Shown here: positions 24,184 to 32,090 of the stretch, in pieces
Position numbering within the stretch: the stretch's first letter is position 1
Layout: each line of letters opens with the position of its first letter
NCBI GenBank assembly: GCA_015064785.1
Contig: SVRM01000040.1
Span: 1 to 33,090, forward strand
Origin: Oscillospiraceae bacterium
GTDB lineage: Bacteria > Bacillota > Clostridia > Oscillospirales > CAG-272
DNA length: 33,090 bases
Direction of reading: 5' to 3'
Program-made: the position numbers and the translations under genes
Notes under the pieces: model-generated
What the model saw: only the letters and a program-made list of their open reading frames with translations
Told to the model about the DNA's origin: nothing
The model's database searches: none

Positions 24184-25956
24184 TTATTCTGCGGTTTCTG
24201 CTGCGTCGCCGGCAGATTCGATCAGAACGTCAATCTTTTCATATCCGTCGGTAATGCGCTTTTCCGCAGAATCGAAGATCATGTCTGCGGGGGTGTATTT
24301 CGGTTCACCGAGAACCGCGTTGACCGCCGCACAGATCTGTGTGACATTGTCATCGTTGGTTGTCACCAGCTTGACGGAAAAGGCATTTGCCGCGCGCAGG
24401 TACAGCTTTCCGTCCTGATCGCAGGTATAGACCTTGTACTCGCGCAGAAATGAGCCGATGATCGGATTGCTCCGTTCCACACGCTTGACCGCATCCTGCC
24501 AGCCGCGCAGACTGTGCAGAACCTTCTTCTCGGTCGGGGGCTCCGAAGCAGCCGGTTTGGCTGCGGCTGCTGCTTTCTTTGGTGCCGTGCGCTTTTTCGG
24601 CGGCTGCGGTTCCGGTGCGGGGGCATCTGTCGGAGGCGGCATCGGCGCCGCAGAGATCGGTTCCGGCGGAATGTCACCGGGAATATCCCACGGCGGCGGT
24701 GCGTCATCATCGCCAATGTCGGCAGATGGCGGAACCGGCTCCTTGGGCGGAACTGGTTCTGTGCGCGGGACAGCGGCCGTTATGGCTGCCGTACCGGCAA
24801 GTGCAATCCGGTCTTCCAGATCGGCAATGCGTGCAAGCAGTGCGTCGGGGGAGGTATCCAGTGCGGTATCACACATCCGGATCAGCGCCATTTCCACGGT
24901 GATGCGTGCGGGTGCAGTATTCCTCTGGAGAACGGTATAGACCTCGTCCAGAATCCGTGTGTGGTACAGAATTTTTTCAAGAGACATCCGTTTTGCCAAC
25001 TCACGCGGGTACATCTGCTGTTTTTCGGGAAGATCAAGCAGCGGTGCGGGATCGGGAACGGATTTGATGACAAGCATATCGCGGTAAAAGGAGATCAGTG
25101 ACTGCCAGAACACGCCGATGTCGCGCGCCTGACGGTAGATGGTATCCACCGCGGAAAAAATCGAATCGAGATTGCGCTCGTAGATGGCTTTGACCACAGC
25201 GGCGGTTTCCTCAATGGGTGAGGTACCCAGAAGCGCTGCTGCATCCTGCGCGGTGATGCTGCCGCCGTCGGACAGGGCTGCGCCTGCACACAGCTCCAGC
25301 ATACCGATTGCATCGCGCATACCACCCATGGCGAGCTTGGCGATCAGATACAGCGCATCCTCATCGATGGCAATCTGCTCACTGTCAGCAATGAGACGCA
25401 GACGGTCGACAATGACGGACGATTCAATACGGCGGAAATCGTACCGCTGACAACGGGACAGAATCGTCGCCGGAATTTTTTGCATCTCGGTTGTCGCCAG
25501 AATGAAGACGATGTGTTCCGGCGGCTCCTCCAGCGTTTTCAAAAGTGCGTTGAAGGCGGAGGTGGACAGCATGTGTACCTCGTCAATGATGAAAACACGC
25601 TTTTTGCATTCGGAGGGCGCGTATGCCACATCTTCGCGGATGTCACGGATGTTGTCAACACCGTTGTTGGATGCAGCGTCCATTTCAATGACATCAGTGA
25701 TGGCACCCGACAGAATACCGCGGCAGGTATCACAGACACCGCACGGATTTCCGCTTTGGGGATTCTCACAGTTGATGGCGCGCGCAAGCAGCTTGGCACA
25801 CGTGGTTTTGCCTGTACCGCGCGAGCCGCAGAACAGGTACGCATGAGAGGTTTTGTCATGCTCGACCTGATGGCGGAGAATGGAAGTAACATGCTCCTGA
25901 CCGGAAACCGAGTCAAACGTCAGCGGACGCCACTTGCGATACAACGTCTGATGCAT
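24184..25956 (-). CDS. dnaX: DNA polymerase III subunit gamma/tau
   Basis: Clamp-loader ATPase of the replisome, 590 residues. The start MHQTLYRKWRPLTFDSV is the family N-terminus; Walker A GSRGTGKT is at 44-51, the zinc site uses Cys63, Cys72, Cys75 and Cys78, Walker B is IIDEVHML near 123-130, and the sensor region is SRCQRY. After about residue 370 comes a Pro/Ala/Lys-rich linker and a small C-terminal tau-like domain. GGGGAGGG 7 bases upstream supports 25956. The longest A-run on the coding strand in the linker is five, so a programmed gamma frameshift is not apparent. It follows the SRP RNA gene by only 22 bases. Confidence 0.97.
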   Translation of the reverse strand: MHQTLYRKWRPLTFDSVSGQEHVTSILRHQVEHDKTSHAYLFCGSRGTGKTTCAKLLARAINCENPQSGNPCGVCDTCRGILSGAITDVIEMDAASNNGVDNIRDIREDVAYAPSECKKRVFIIDEVHMLSTSAFNALLKTLEEPPEHIVFILATTEMQKIPATILSRCQRYDFRRIESSVIVDRLRLIADSEQIAIDEDALYLIAKLAMGGMRDAIGMLELCAGAALSDGGSITAQDAAALLGTSPIEETAAVVKAIYERNLDSIFSAVDTIYRQARDIGVFWQSLISFYRDMLVIKSVPDPAPLLDLPEKQQMYPRELAKRMSLEKILYHTRILDEVYTVLQRNTAPARITVEMALIRMCDTALDTSPDALLARIADLEDRIALAGTAAITAAVPRTEPVPPKEPVPPSADIGDDDAPPPWDIPGDIPPEPISAAPMPPPTDAPAPEPQPPKKRTAPKKAAAAAKPAASEPPTEKKVLHSLRGWQDAVKRVERSNPIIGSFLREYKVYTCDQDGKLYLRAANAFSVKLVTTNDDNVTQICAAVNAVLGEPKYTPADMIFDSAEKRITDGYEKIDVLIESAGDAAETAE

Positions 25957-25978
25957 GAATATCCCTCCCCGTGATAAA

Positions 25979-26287
25979 AAGCAAGATGCAAAATAAGACC
26001 ATACACCCAAAATTCGATTTTGCCTCATGCGCGTCAATACAGCAACTCCCTCGGAGCAGGCACCCTTGCAACACACCGAAACATCTGCTTAATGCTGCTT
26101 GGTTCCCCACCTGACATGGTTCACAGCATTCGATTGCGCAAGACCCACTCGTCATTGAAAGTCAATCTGCAAAGCGGACCACACGAGCCAAAACCTTATA
26201 AAAGGAAACCACCCCTGCTGTAGCGGATTGCAGGTACAAGGCACCGCTGACGCCCCGGCTGGTATGGCCTTATTTCATATCTTGCTT
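25979..26287 (-). ncRNA. ffs: Signal recognition particle RNA, large Firmicutes type
   Basis: RNA scaffold of the SRP. On the minus strand the Alu domain reads AGCGGTGCC, TTGTACCTGCAATCCGCT and AGCAGGG near 26245-26215, and domain IV reads GTGAACCATGTCAGGTGGGG then AACCAAGCAGCATTAAGCAG near 26130-26095, with a GGAA tetraloop closed by GG/CC. The ends 26262-26287 and 25979-26004 are complementary over about 26 bases, defining helix 5's outer part. Mature ends may be trimmed inward. The terminal helix is followed by TTTTTA, so it may also terminate the transcript. Location directly before dnaX is the classical one. Confidence 0.96.
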
Positions 26288-26334
26288 TACATAATATACG
26301 TCAAACGCCGTCATCGCGGGATTTGACACAATAT

Positions 26335-26363
26335 ATTATACCAGAAGATTTGAATTTTTGCAA
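26335..26363 (-). promoter_or_regulatory. Promoter of the SRP RNA gene
   Basis: On the minus strand TTGCAA (complement of 26358-26363), 17 bases, TATAAT (complement of 26335-26340) with a TGG extension. Transcription should start near 26328, leaving about 40 bases to be processed before the helix 5 end at 26287. Confidence 0.82.
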
Positions 26364-26424
26364 GAGGTAATGCATACTTTTTTATAAAATTCACATCCCG
26401 GAAACAATTATTTGCAAAAACCTC

Positions 26425-26453
26425 TTTCAAAATCCGGCAGAATATGGTATAAT
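26425..26453 (+). promoter_or_regulatory. Promoter of the tsaE operon
   Basis: TTTCAA at 26425-26430, 17 bases, TATAAT at 26448-26453 preceded by TGG (extended -10). It is divergent from the SRP promoter, about 60 bases apart between the two -35 boxes. Confidence 0.78.
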
Positions 26454-26524
26454 GATAAAAGTATTGCAGGGAAACCGGACATTTATGCGCGAATGCGGTC
26501 CGGGAACCGTTGGAGGTATCGGAT

Positions 26525-26983
26525 ATGGAGTTTATGCTTGACTGTCCCTATCATACAAAAAGTCCTATAGAAAGCGAAGCGGTCGGCGCGGCATTTGCGG
26601 CGTATCTTCTGGAGCATGAGCCAGGAGGCGCTTTCACTGCCATGTACGGCGATCTCGGTGCCGGGAAGACGGCATTTGTACGCGGTGCGGCACGGGCTAT
26701 GGCGCCGGACGCCTATGTGCAGAGTCCCACATATACCGTTGTCAACGAGTACCACGGAAAGAATGGGCTTCTGTTCCATTTTGACATGTACCGCATCGAC
26801 GATGAGGATTCGCTTGACTCCATTGGATACTGGGATTATCTGGAGCGCGGCGGCTACTGCTTTGTCGAATGGAGCGAGAAGATTCCGTTTGCGCTGCCTG
26901 ATCTGTATTACCGTCTGGAAATCCGCAAGCACCCGGACGATGAGAATGCAAGAACGATTACAATCACGAAGGAAAGATTATGA
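26525..26983 (+). CDS. tsaE: tRNA t6A threonylcarbamoyl-transfer ATPase TsaE
   Basis: TsaE is the ATPase partner of TsaB/TsaD in making t6A37 on ANN-decoding tRNAs. The 152-residue length fits. The Walker A motif GDLGAGKT is at 42-49, followed by VQSPTYTVVNEYHG and YRIDDEDSLDSIGYWDYLERGG (abridged: the YR, D and E positions are the known ones), and VEWSEKIPFALP. GGAGG at 26512-26516 lies 8 bases before the ATG at 26525; the upstream TTG at 26510 overlaps that ribosome binding site and is unlikely. It overlaps tsaB by four bases (ATGA), so the pair are coupled. Confidence 0.96.
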   Translation: MEFMLDCPYHTKSPIESEAVGAAFAAYLLEHEPGGAFTAMYGDLGAGKTAFVRGAARAMAPDAYVQSPTYTVVNEYHGKNGLLFHFDMYRIDDEDSLDSIGYWDYLERGGYCFVEWSEKIPFALPDLYYRLEIRKHPDDENARTITITKERL

Positions 26984-27717
26984 AAATATTAGCCATTGAC
27001 ACCACCGCCGTAACGGCTGCCGCCGCACTTGTTGAGGATGGACAGATTCTCGGCACCTATCAGCAGAACGGCACACTGACACACTCCGAAACCATGCTCA
27101 ATATGGTGGAAAATCTGCTTGTCAACGCAAAGGTGACGCCCGATATGCTTGATATGCTGGCAGTATCTGCCGGTCCCGGTTCCTTTACCGGTGTACGCAT
27201 CGGCGTTTCGATCATCAAAGGGCTGGCATTCGGGAAAAACATTCCGTGTGTTCCCGTATCCACGCTGGACGCACTGTCGGAAAATCTTCGTCCGATGGCC
27301 CAAGCGCTCGGACACGACTTTTATGTCTGTCCGGTGATGGACGCACGTCGTTCTCAGGTATATACTGCGCTGTTTTTATATGATACGGATGCGGACGGAA
27401 CCGTATCCAAAACCCGTGTGTGGGAGGACGATATGCTGTCGGCTGCAGAGCTGTCGGCGCGTCTGGAGGAGCTGGAGCTTCCCGTACTGTTTGTCGGTGA
27501 GGGATGCCGTGTGACGGAGCGTGAGGTTCATCTGCCGCACTGCAAGGAGGCACCGGTGCTTCTCCGGTATCAGAACGGTGTATCGGTCGCCGTGGCTGCA
27601 CTTGCGGTATATGAAAGCGCGGCAGACAAGTCAGTCTTTACTGATCTTGCGCTGAAGCCGACCTATCTGCGTCCGTCTCAGGCGGAACGTGAGCGTGCCG
27701 AAAAGCAGAACGGATGA
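26980..27717 (+). CDS. tsaB: tRNA t6A protein TsaB
   Basis: TsaB, a non-catalytic ASKHA-fold partner of TsaD in t6A synthesis. The 245-residue protein begins MKILAIDTTAVTAAAAL, has THSETML and the diagnostic AVSAGPGSFTGVRIGVS near 62-78, then MDARRSQVYTALF. Translation is coupled to tsaE by the ATGA overlap. The usual third and fourth genes, rimI and tsaD, are not next to it. A few bases after its stop a PHP-domain gene starts, so the operon is mixed in function. Confidence 0.96.
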   Translation: MKILAIDTTAVTAAAALVEDGQILGTYQQNGTLTHSETMLNMVENLLVNAKVTPDMLDMLAVSAGPGSFTGVRIGVSIIKGLAFGKNIPCVPVSTLDALSENLRPMAQALGHDFYVCPVMDARRSQVYTALFLYDTDADGTVSKTRVWEDDMLSAAELSARLEELELPVLFVGEGCRVTEREVHLPHCKEAPVLLRYQNGVSVAVAALAVYESAADKSVFTDLALKPTYLRPSQAERERAEKQNG

Positions 27718-27730
27718 GAGGTATAACAGG

Positions 27731-28699
27731 ATGAAAATTTTACACGATATCCATACACACAATGTCTTTTCCGCCTGCTGCGAGGATAAGACCGCATCGA
27801 CGGCGGCGTATCTGGAAAAAGAAGCTGCGCTCGGCATGAAGGTGTTCGGGCTTTCCAATCACCTGTGGGACGAGCGTATCCCGGGGGCATCCTCCTGGTA
27901 CAGAAACCAGTCGATTCTGAAAGCGGAGGAAGCGAAGCACGCATTCTCCCTTGCCGCACCCGGTATGCGGGTTCTGTTCGGCTGTGAAACGGAGTATTAT
28001 GCCTGCCGCGATCTGCTCGGTATGTCGGCGGAGGGTGCGTCGCATTTTGACTATCTTCTGATTCCGCACTCACACCTGCATATGAGAAATGAGGTCATGT
28101 CGGACTTCCCGGAAATCCTCGAGGCACGGGAAAAGGTTCGCGCAGACCTTGCACAGAAGCTGCCGTATCTGCCGGAGAGAAACATCAACGCCATGGCGGC
28201 ATCCCTGCGTGAGGCGGATCTTGTGAAGATATTCCCGGAGCTGGAAATTGACGTTGTGCGCTATACCAATCAGGGCAATCTCGATACATTCCGCGCACTG
28301 CTTGCCAATCGGGAACTGGAATCGCTGTGCGGCAGACTGCCGATTTCGATTGCCCATTCCTTCTCTCCCTGCGGTGTGCCTCATGCAAAGAAAAACGAGT
28401 ATCTTGCGCATATCCGTGATGAAGACGCGGCGGAATGTTACCGTGCGGCTGCAAAGCTGGGACTGTATATCGAGCTGAACGTCGGCGCGATCACCGAGGT
28501 GTCCTTTGATATGGACAACAACCGTCTGATTGCGCTGTACCGCATTGCAAAGGCGGAGGGGTGTCAGTTTACCTTCGGCACCGATTCCCATTCCGTTGAA
28601 GGACTGTCGCTGATTGCACACGGTGACCGTGTTGCGGCGGCTCTGGATCTGAAAAAGACCGACATTGCGGCGTTTGTCCGTGATGGCGTGGAAGAATAA
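27731..28699 (+). CDS. PHP-domain metal-dependent phosphoesterase
   Basis: A 322-residue PHP-superfamily protein, probably a trinuclear metal phosphatase. Metal ligands are visible: HDIHTH at 5-10, CETEYY near 87-92, HSHLH near 117-121, IAHSFSP near 210-216 and FGTDSH near 289-294. It resembles histidinol-phosphatase-type PHP proteins, but the his operon is absent, so the substrate is uncertain. GAGAGG at 27716-27721, nine bases before the ATG at 27731, supports the start and lies over the tsaB stop. It is probably cotranscribed with tsaE-tsaB and with rpiB downstream. Confidence 0.85.
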   Translation: MKILHDIHTHNVFSACCEDKTASTAAYLEKEAALGMKVFGLSNHLWDERIPGASSWYRNQSILKAEEAKHAFSLAAPGMRVLFGCETEYYACRDLLGMSAEGASHFDYLLIPHSHLHMRNEVMSDFPEILEAREKVRADLAQKLPYLPERNINAMAASLREADLVKIFPELEIDVVRYTNQGNLDTFRALLANRELESLCGRLPISIAHSFSPCGVPHAKKNEYLAHIRDEDAAECYRAAAKLGLYIELNVGAITEVSFDMDNNRLIALYRIAKAEGCQFTFGTDSHSVEGLSLIAHGDRVAAALDLKKTDIAAFVRDGVEE

Positions 28700-28719
28700 C
28701 CATTTCCCAATGAAGAAAG

Positions 28720-28752
28720 AAAGGACGGCTTTCTGAAACGAAAGCCACGGTA
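28720..28752 (+). promoter_or_regulatory. Ribosome binding site separated from rpiB start by a hairpin
   Basis: AAAGGA at 28720-28725, then a 7-bp stem GGCTTTC/GAAAGCC with a TGAAAC loop (28727-28746), then ATG at 28753. Linear spacing is 27 bases, but folding the hairpin leaves 7, a normal distance. No other good ribosome binding site precedes rpiB. Confidence 0.55.
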
Positions 28753-29214
28753 ATGATGATTATGAACAACATCAAGCTTGCCATTGCCTGTGACCACGGC
28801 GGTTATGAGCTGAAAAAGGAGATTCTTGCGTTTCTGGACAGCGAGGGTGTCGCATACGAGGATTTCGGCTGTGATTCGACTGCATCTGTCAATTATCCTG
28901 CATATGCTGCGAAGGTATGCCGTGCGATTCAGTCCGGTGACTGTACCCGCGGTATTCTCGTCTGCGGTACCGGTATCGGTATGAGCATGGCGGCAAACAA
29001 GCACAAGGGAATCCGTGCAGCCTGCTGTTCCGATACCTTCTCTGCCCGCATGACACGGATGCACAACGATGCGAATGTTCTGTGTCTTGGCGGACGTGTA
29101 ATCGGTGCCGGTCTGGCGCTGGATATGGTCAAGCTGTTTGTGGAAACGGAATTTGAAGGCGGACGTCATAACGCACGTGTGGCAATGCTCGCAGACATCG
29201 AAAACGAACAGTAA
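28753..29214 (+). CDS. rpiB: Ribose-5-phosphate isomerase B
   Basis: Interconverts ribose 5-phosphate and ribulose 5-phosphate in the pentose phosphate pathway; some relatives act on allose or galactose 6-phosphate. The 153-residue protein carries ACDHGGYELKKEI at 12-24, the active-site stretch CGTGIGMSMAANK at 71-83 with the catalytic Cys71, and HNDANVLCLGGRVIG at 104-118. Length is normal. Start choice among ATG at 28753, 28756 and 28762 is open; the first is taken because the hairpin-shortened ribosome binding site fits it best. A bidirectional terminator lies just past the stop. Confidence 0.95.
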   Translation: MMIMNNIKLAIACDHGGYELKKEILAFLDSEGVAYEDFGCDSTASVNYPAYAAKVCRAIQSGDCTRGILVCGTGIGMSMAANKHKGIRAACCSDTFSARMTRMHNDANVLCLGGRVIGAGLALDMVKLFVETEFEGGRHNARVAMLADIENEQ

Positions 29215-29233
29215 CACAAGCGGATAAAAAATA

Positions 29234-29272
29234 CCGTACGGAAGTGCATGTGCATATCCGTACGGCTTTTTT
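29234..29272. terminator. Bidirectional terminator between rpiB and aroK
   Basis: CCGTACGGA at 29234-29242 pairs with TCCGTACGG at 29257-29265, with an inner TGCA/TGCA pairing. TTTTTTA follows on plus and TATTTTTTA on minus. The plus-strand T-run reaches the aroK stop codon. Confidence 0.92.
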
Positions 29273-29942
29273 ATTGGTTTGTATTGGATTCGCTGTTTTT
29301 CTGTTCTTCCGCTTTTTTGGAGAACAGCGTTCTCGGTAGGTACCCGATGTGTCTGCGTTCGCGGAAAAAACCGCTGCGGCGCAGGGCGCGGTAGACACGT
29401 TCTGCCGTCTGTGTCGGATAACAGGTACGCTCATCGATGACAATATCCGCATATTTTTCGTACAGCGGGACACGTTCGCGGTACAGATCATACAGCGACT
29501 GACCGCGCCGCAGAACAACGCCGCGTTCTCTGGGTGTCCGCAGGCGCTTTTGGAGCAGCGGATATGCCAGCTTCAGATAAACAACGGTTCCGCTTTCCGA
29601 AAGATTCTGCATGGCTTCCTCGCCGTAGACGACGCTTCCGCCCGTTGCAATGATGCAGTCGGTGACATCGATGGCGGCACAGACCCGATTTTCGATGGAG
29701 AGAAACCCTTCCGTTCCGTTTTCTCTGATCAGATCGGGCAGGTTTTGTCCCGTTTCCGCTTCGATGATGCGGTCGGTGTCGAGGAATGTCAGATTTGCGG
29801 CGGCGGCAATCCGTCGGCCGATGGTCGTTTTACCGACCGCCGGCATACCGATCAGGATGATATTCCGATGTTTGGGCGGGAGAGGGCTGGGATCGGCGGC
29901 CGCCTCTCCGCACATCGCTTCGGTCTGTGTGCCTTCTGTCAT
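29271..29942 (-). CDS. aroK: Shikimate kinase
   Basis: Phosphorylates shikimate to shikimate 3-phosphate on the way to chorismate. The core has Walker A GMPAVGKTT at 32-40, the shikimate-binding LDTDR at 54-58, IATGGSVV at 98-105 and a lid with RTPRERGVVLRR near 133-144. The protein is 223 residues against about 170 for typical AroK, owing to a 27-residue extra N-terminus and a 35-residue basic C-terminal tail (RRSGFFRERRHIGYLPR). The start overlaps the stop of the upstream hydrolase by four bases (ATGA) and has no ribosome binding site, so it is coupled. No other aro gene is nearby. An internal start closer to the P-loop cannot be excluded. Confidence 0.92.
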   Translation of the reverse strand: MTEGTQTEAMCGEAAADPSPLPPKHRNIILIGMPAVGKTTIGRRIAAAANLTFLDTDRIIEAETGQNLPDLIRENGTEGFLSIENRVCAAIDVTDCIIATGGSVVYGEEAMQNLSESGTVVYLKLAYPLLQKRLRTPRERGVVLRRGQSLYDLYRERVPLYEKYADIVIDERTCYPTQTAERVYRALRRSGFFRERRHIGYLPRTLFSKKAEEQKNSESNTNQ

Positions 29943-30682
29943 TTTTTGCAGATGCTGACGATGACGGGGTTATGATCGGAGGGATGCTCGCCGTCAAAGA
30001 GGGCATCGATGACACGGTAAGTCCCGACCTCATATGCGTCACGGCTGACATAGCAGAAATCGATGATTGCATCGTAGTTTTTGTAGCCGTGGAAGGTCGG
30101 TGCTGCGTACTGTTCCTTTGCCAGATACTTGGAGTCGGCGAGAACGCCGGCGGTGAAGTACTTGTAGACTTCACTTGTGCGCTCATCGTAGTTGAAGTCA
30201 CCGGTGACAGAAACAGGAGCATCCAGACCTTCGATGAAGTCGTACAGGAAATGCGCCTGCACCATACGGACTTCCTCGGGACCGTGGTCAAGGTGTGTAT
30301 TGATGTGGTAAAGCGCGGTTTCGTTTTCTTTATCGTACAGCTTTGCCCAGGTATAAACGCGCGGGCAGAGGCTTCCTTCCACATACGAGAAGACCTCGGG
30401 CGTATCGGTCAGCCAGCGGGTATCCTCCGCCAGAATGTCAAATCGTGCATTCTTGACAAAAATTGCGGAATATTCGCCCTTGTCACCGCCCTCACGTCCA
30501 AAGCCTGCCGAGGTGTATTCGGGAAGGGCAGTACGCAGGATGTTCATCCACTGCGGTGTGGCTTCCTGGACACCGAGAATATCAGGTGCAGATGTACGGA
30601 TGGCAGCAAGCACACGTGCGGTGCGTTCTTCTGTGACACCGCCGCACCAAAGGTTGAATGACATAATGGAAATGGATTTCAT
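29939..30682 (-). CDS. Endonuclease/exonuclease/phosphatase (EEP) family hydrolase
   Basis: A 247-residue metal-dependent hydrolase of the DNase I-like EEP fold. Catalytic blocks are all present: SFNLWCGG at 8-15 (Asn10), GVQE at 37-40 (Glu40), INTHLDHG near 127-134 (His130), TGDFNYD at 160-166 (Asp162, Asn164) and HPSDHNPV near the C-terminus. There is no signal peptide, so it acts inside the cell. The family covers phosphodiesterases and nucleases; the substrate cannot be told. AAAGGAGGAAAG before 30682 gives a very strong ribosome binding site, and codons upstream to 30736 are not conserved. It is the first gene of an operon with aroK. Confidence 0.9.
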   Translation of the reverse strand: MKSISIMSFNLWCGGVTEERTARVLAAIRTSAPDILGVQEATPQWMNILRTALPEYTSAGFGREGGDKGEYSAIFVKNARFDILAEDTRWLTDTPEVFSYVEGSLCPRVYTWAKLYDKENETALYHINTHLDHGPEEVRMVQAHFLYDFIEGLDAPVSVTGDFNYDERTSEVYKYFTAGVLADSKYLAKEQYAAPTFHGYKNYDAIIDFCYVSRDAYEVGTYRVIDALFDGEHPSDHNPVIVSICKK

Positions 30683-30726
30683 GGGACTTTCCTCCTTTTT
30701 GGATCCACGGATATGAATTTTATACC

Positions 30727-30755
30727 ATTGTATCACGCACGGCGGATTTTGTCAA
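30727..30755 (-). promoter_or_regulatory. Promoter of the EEP hydrolase-aroK operon
   Basis: On the minus strand TTGACA (complement of 30750-30755), 17 bases, TACAAT (complement of 30727-30732) with a TGA extension. One mismatch to the full consensus. Confidence 0.88.
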
Positions 30756-30853
30756 CCCATTTTTCAAATGAAACGAAGGATTTGAACACAGTGATTTTCG
30801 ATGCGGTCAGGCACGTTTTGCGGCAGTCTGCATACATTGATAGGGAAATCCAG

Positions 30854-31945
30854 ATGACAGGAGTGAGCATTCCGATGAGCGATCATCCCAATCTCAATGC
30901 TTATTTTGCCGCGGCAAATACCGCTGACGGCTTTTGTTCCCGATTTTCCGCGCTGTTTGATCCGAGGGACGGCAGATGGCAGAAAATTTACATTATCAAG
31001 GGTGGACCCGGAACAGGAAAATCCGCATTTATGAAACGTGCCGCATCGTATGCCGAAGAACGGGGGCTGGAGGTGGAGCGGTTTTACTGTTCTTCCGATA
31101 CACGTTCGCTGGACGGCATCCGCATTCCGTCGCGCGGCATTGCCATGCTGGATGGAACGGCACCGCATACGGTTGATGCTGTTTATCCCGGCGCCGTTGA
31201 GGAAATTGTCAATATGGGCATGTTTTTTGATGTGCGCGCATTGCGGGAGAAAACAGATGTTATCCGTGCGCTGCATTCTGCGTGTGCCGCCCATCATGCA
31301 CGGGCAAAGCGGTATCTGCGTGCGGCGGGTGCCATGCGGGACACGGTGCGTACACTGCTGCGGGACGCATATCTTGCGGAAAAAGCGGCAGGGGCGGCGG
31401 CACGGTTGGTACAGAAAATTCCCGCAGAACGCGAACCGGTTTCGGATATGCAGTTTGTTACGGCAATCTCGACGCAGGGCATCGTACACCTGCCGACGGC
31501 AGAGCGGATGGGCAGATGCATCTATGTGACCGATCGGGGACGCGCATCGCTGTTTTTTGATGCGCTGTTGGAGGCGGCACAGCGGCGCGGCGTGTCCTTC
31601 GTTCGGTTTGCATCTCCGCTGTGCCCCGGAGAAACGGAGGGTGTCTGGTTCCCGGGCATTGGTACAGCGTATGTTTCCGACCGGTACGGATGTGCGTCAG
31701 AGCAGGCAATGACCGATTCCCGTCCGCTGAATACCGCGCGCTTCTTCGATGCCGCTGTGCTCGCCGGATGCCGGGCGCGGGTCCGGTTTGCACAAGGGTG
31801 TGAGGAGGCACTTCTGGACGGAGCCTGCGAGGCGCTGGCATCTGCCGGAGCAGCGCACGATGCACTGGAGGCGCATTATATCGCGGCGATGGATTTTGAT
31901 GCGCTGAATGCATTTGAAACGCGGTTTCTGCGCGGATTCTGCTGA
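30854..31945 (+). CDS. P-loop ATPase of the PRK06851 type
   Basis: Predicted ATP-binding protein of about 363 residues, belonging to a Firmicutes family (recalled as PRK06851) of unknown role with two P-loop-like halves. The first half has Walker A GGPGTGKSAFMKR at about 50-62, then ERFYCSSDTRSLDGI and MLDGTAPHTVDAVYPGAVEEIVNMG, the most typical block. In the second half the Walker A position reads VTDRGRASLFFDAL near 225-238, lacking GKS/T. Start choice is uncertain: ATG at 30854 has AGGG 8 bases upstream, and ATG at 30875 has AGGAG at 11 bases; the frame is open to 30713 but that part is not conserved. No promoter is visible on this strand. Confidence 0.78.
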   Translation: MTGVSIPMSDHPNLNAYFAAANTADGFCSRFSALFDPRDGRWQKIYIIKGGPGTGKSAFMKRAASYAEERGLEVERFYCSSDTRSLDGIRIPSRGIAMLDGTAPHTVDAVYPGAVEEIVNMGMFFDVRALREKTDVIRALHSACAAHHARAKRYLRAAGAMRDTVRTLLRDAYLAEKAAGAAARLVQKIPAEREPVSDMQFVTAISTQGIVHLPTAERMGRCIYVTDRGRASLFFDALLEAAQRRGVSFVRFASPLCPGETEGVWFPGIGTAYVSDRYGCASEQAMTDSRPLNTARFFDAAVLAGCRARVRFAQGCEEALLDGACEALASAGAAHDALEAHYIAAMDFDALNAFETRFLRGFC

Positions 31946-31988
31946 GAAAATCCGATGCGGTTTTTGTTGAGAAATTTCGGCAAAAACC

Positions 31989-32017
31989 TTGTAACAGACG
32001 CAATCTTGTGGTATAAT
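31989..32017 (+). promoter_or_regulatory. Promoter of the apgM-like gene
   Basis: TTGTAA at 31989-31994, 17 bases, TATAAT at 32012-32017 preceded by TGG (extended -10). A hairpin GTATCATGG/CCATGATAC (32021-32029 with 32041-32049) begins at the expected transcription start and may be an operator or a 5' stabilising stem. Confidence 0.85.
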
Positions 32018-32090
32018 ATTGTATCATGGGATTTTTATATCCATGATACCGAACAGTAAACTATCAAGGATTTTGAAAGAAGGTAAACCT

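Noticed and set aside
24540-24620. Possible dnaX frameshift site for a short gamma form
   Set aside because: The longest A-run on the coding strand is five, with no following stem or ribosome binding-like stimulator that I can see.
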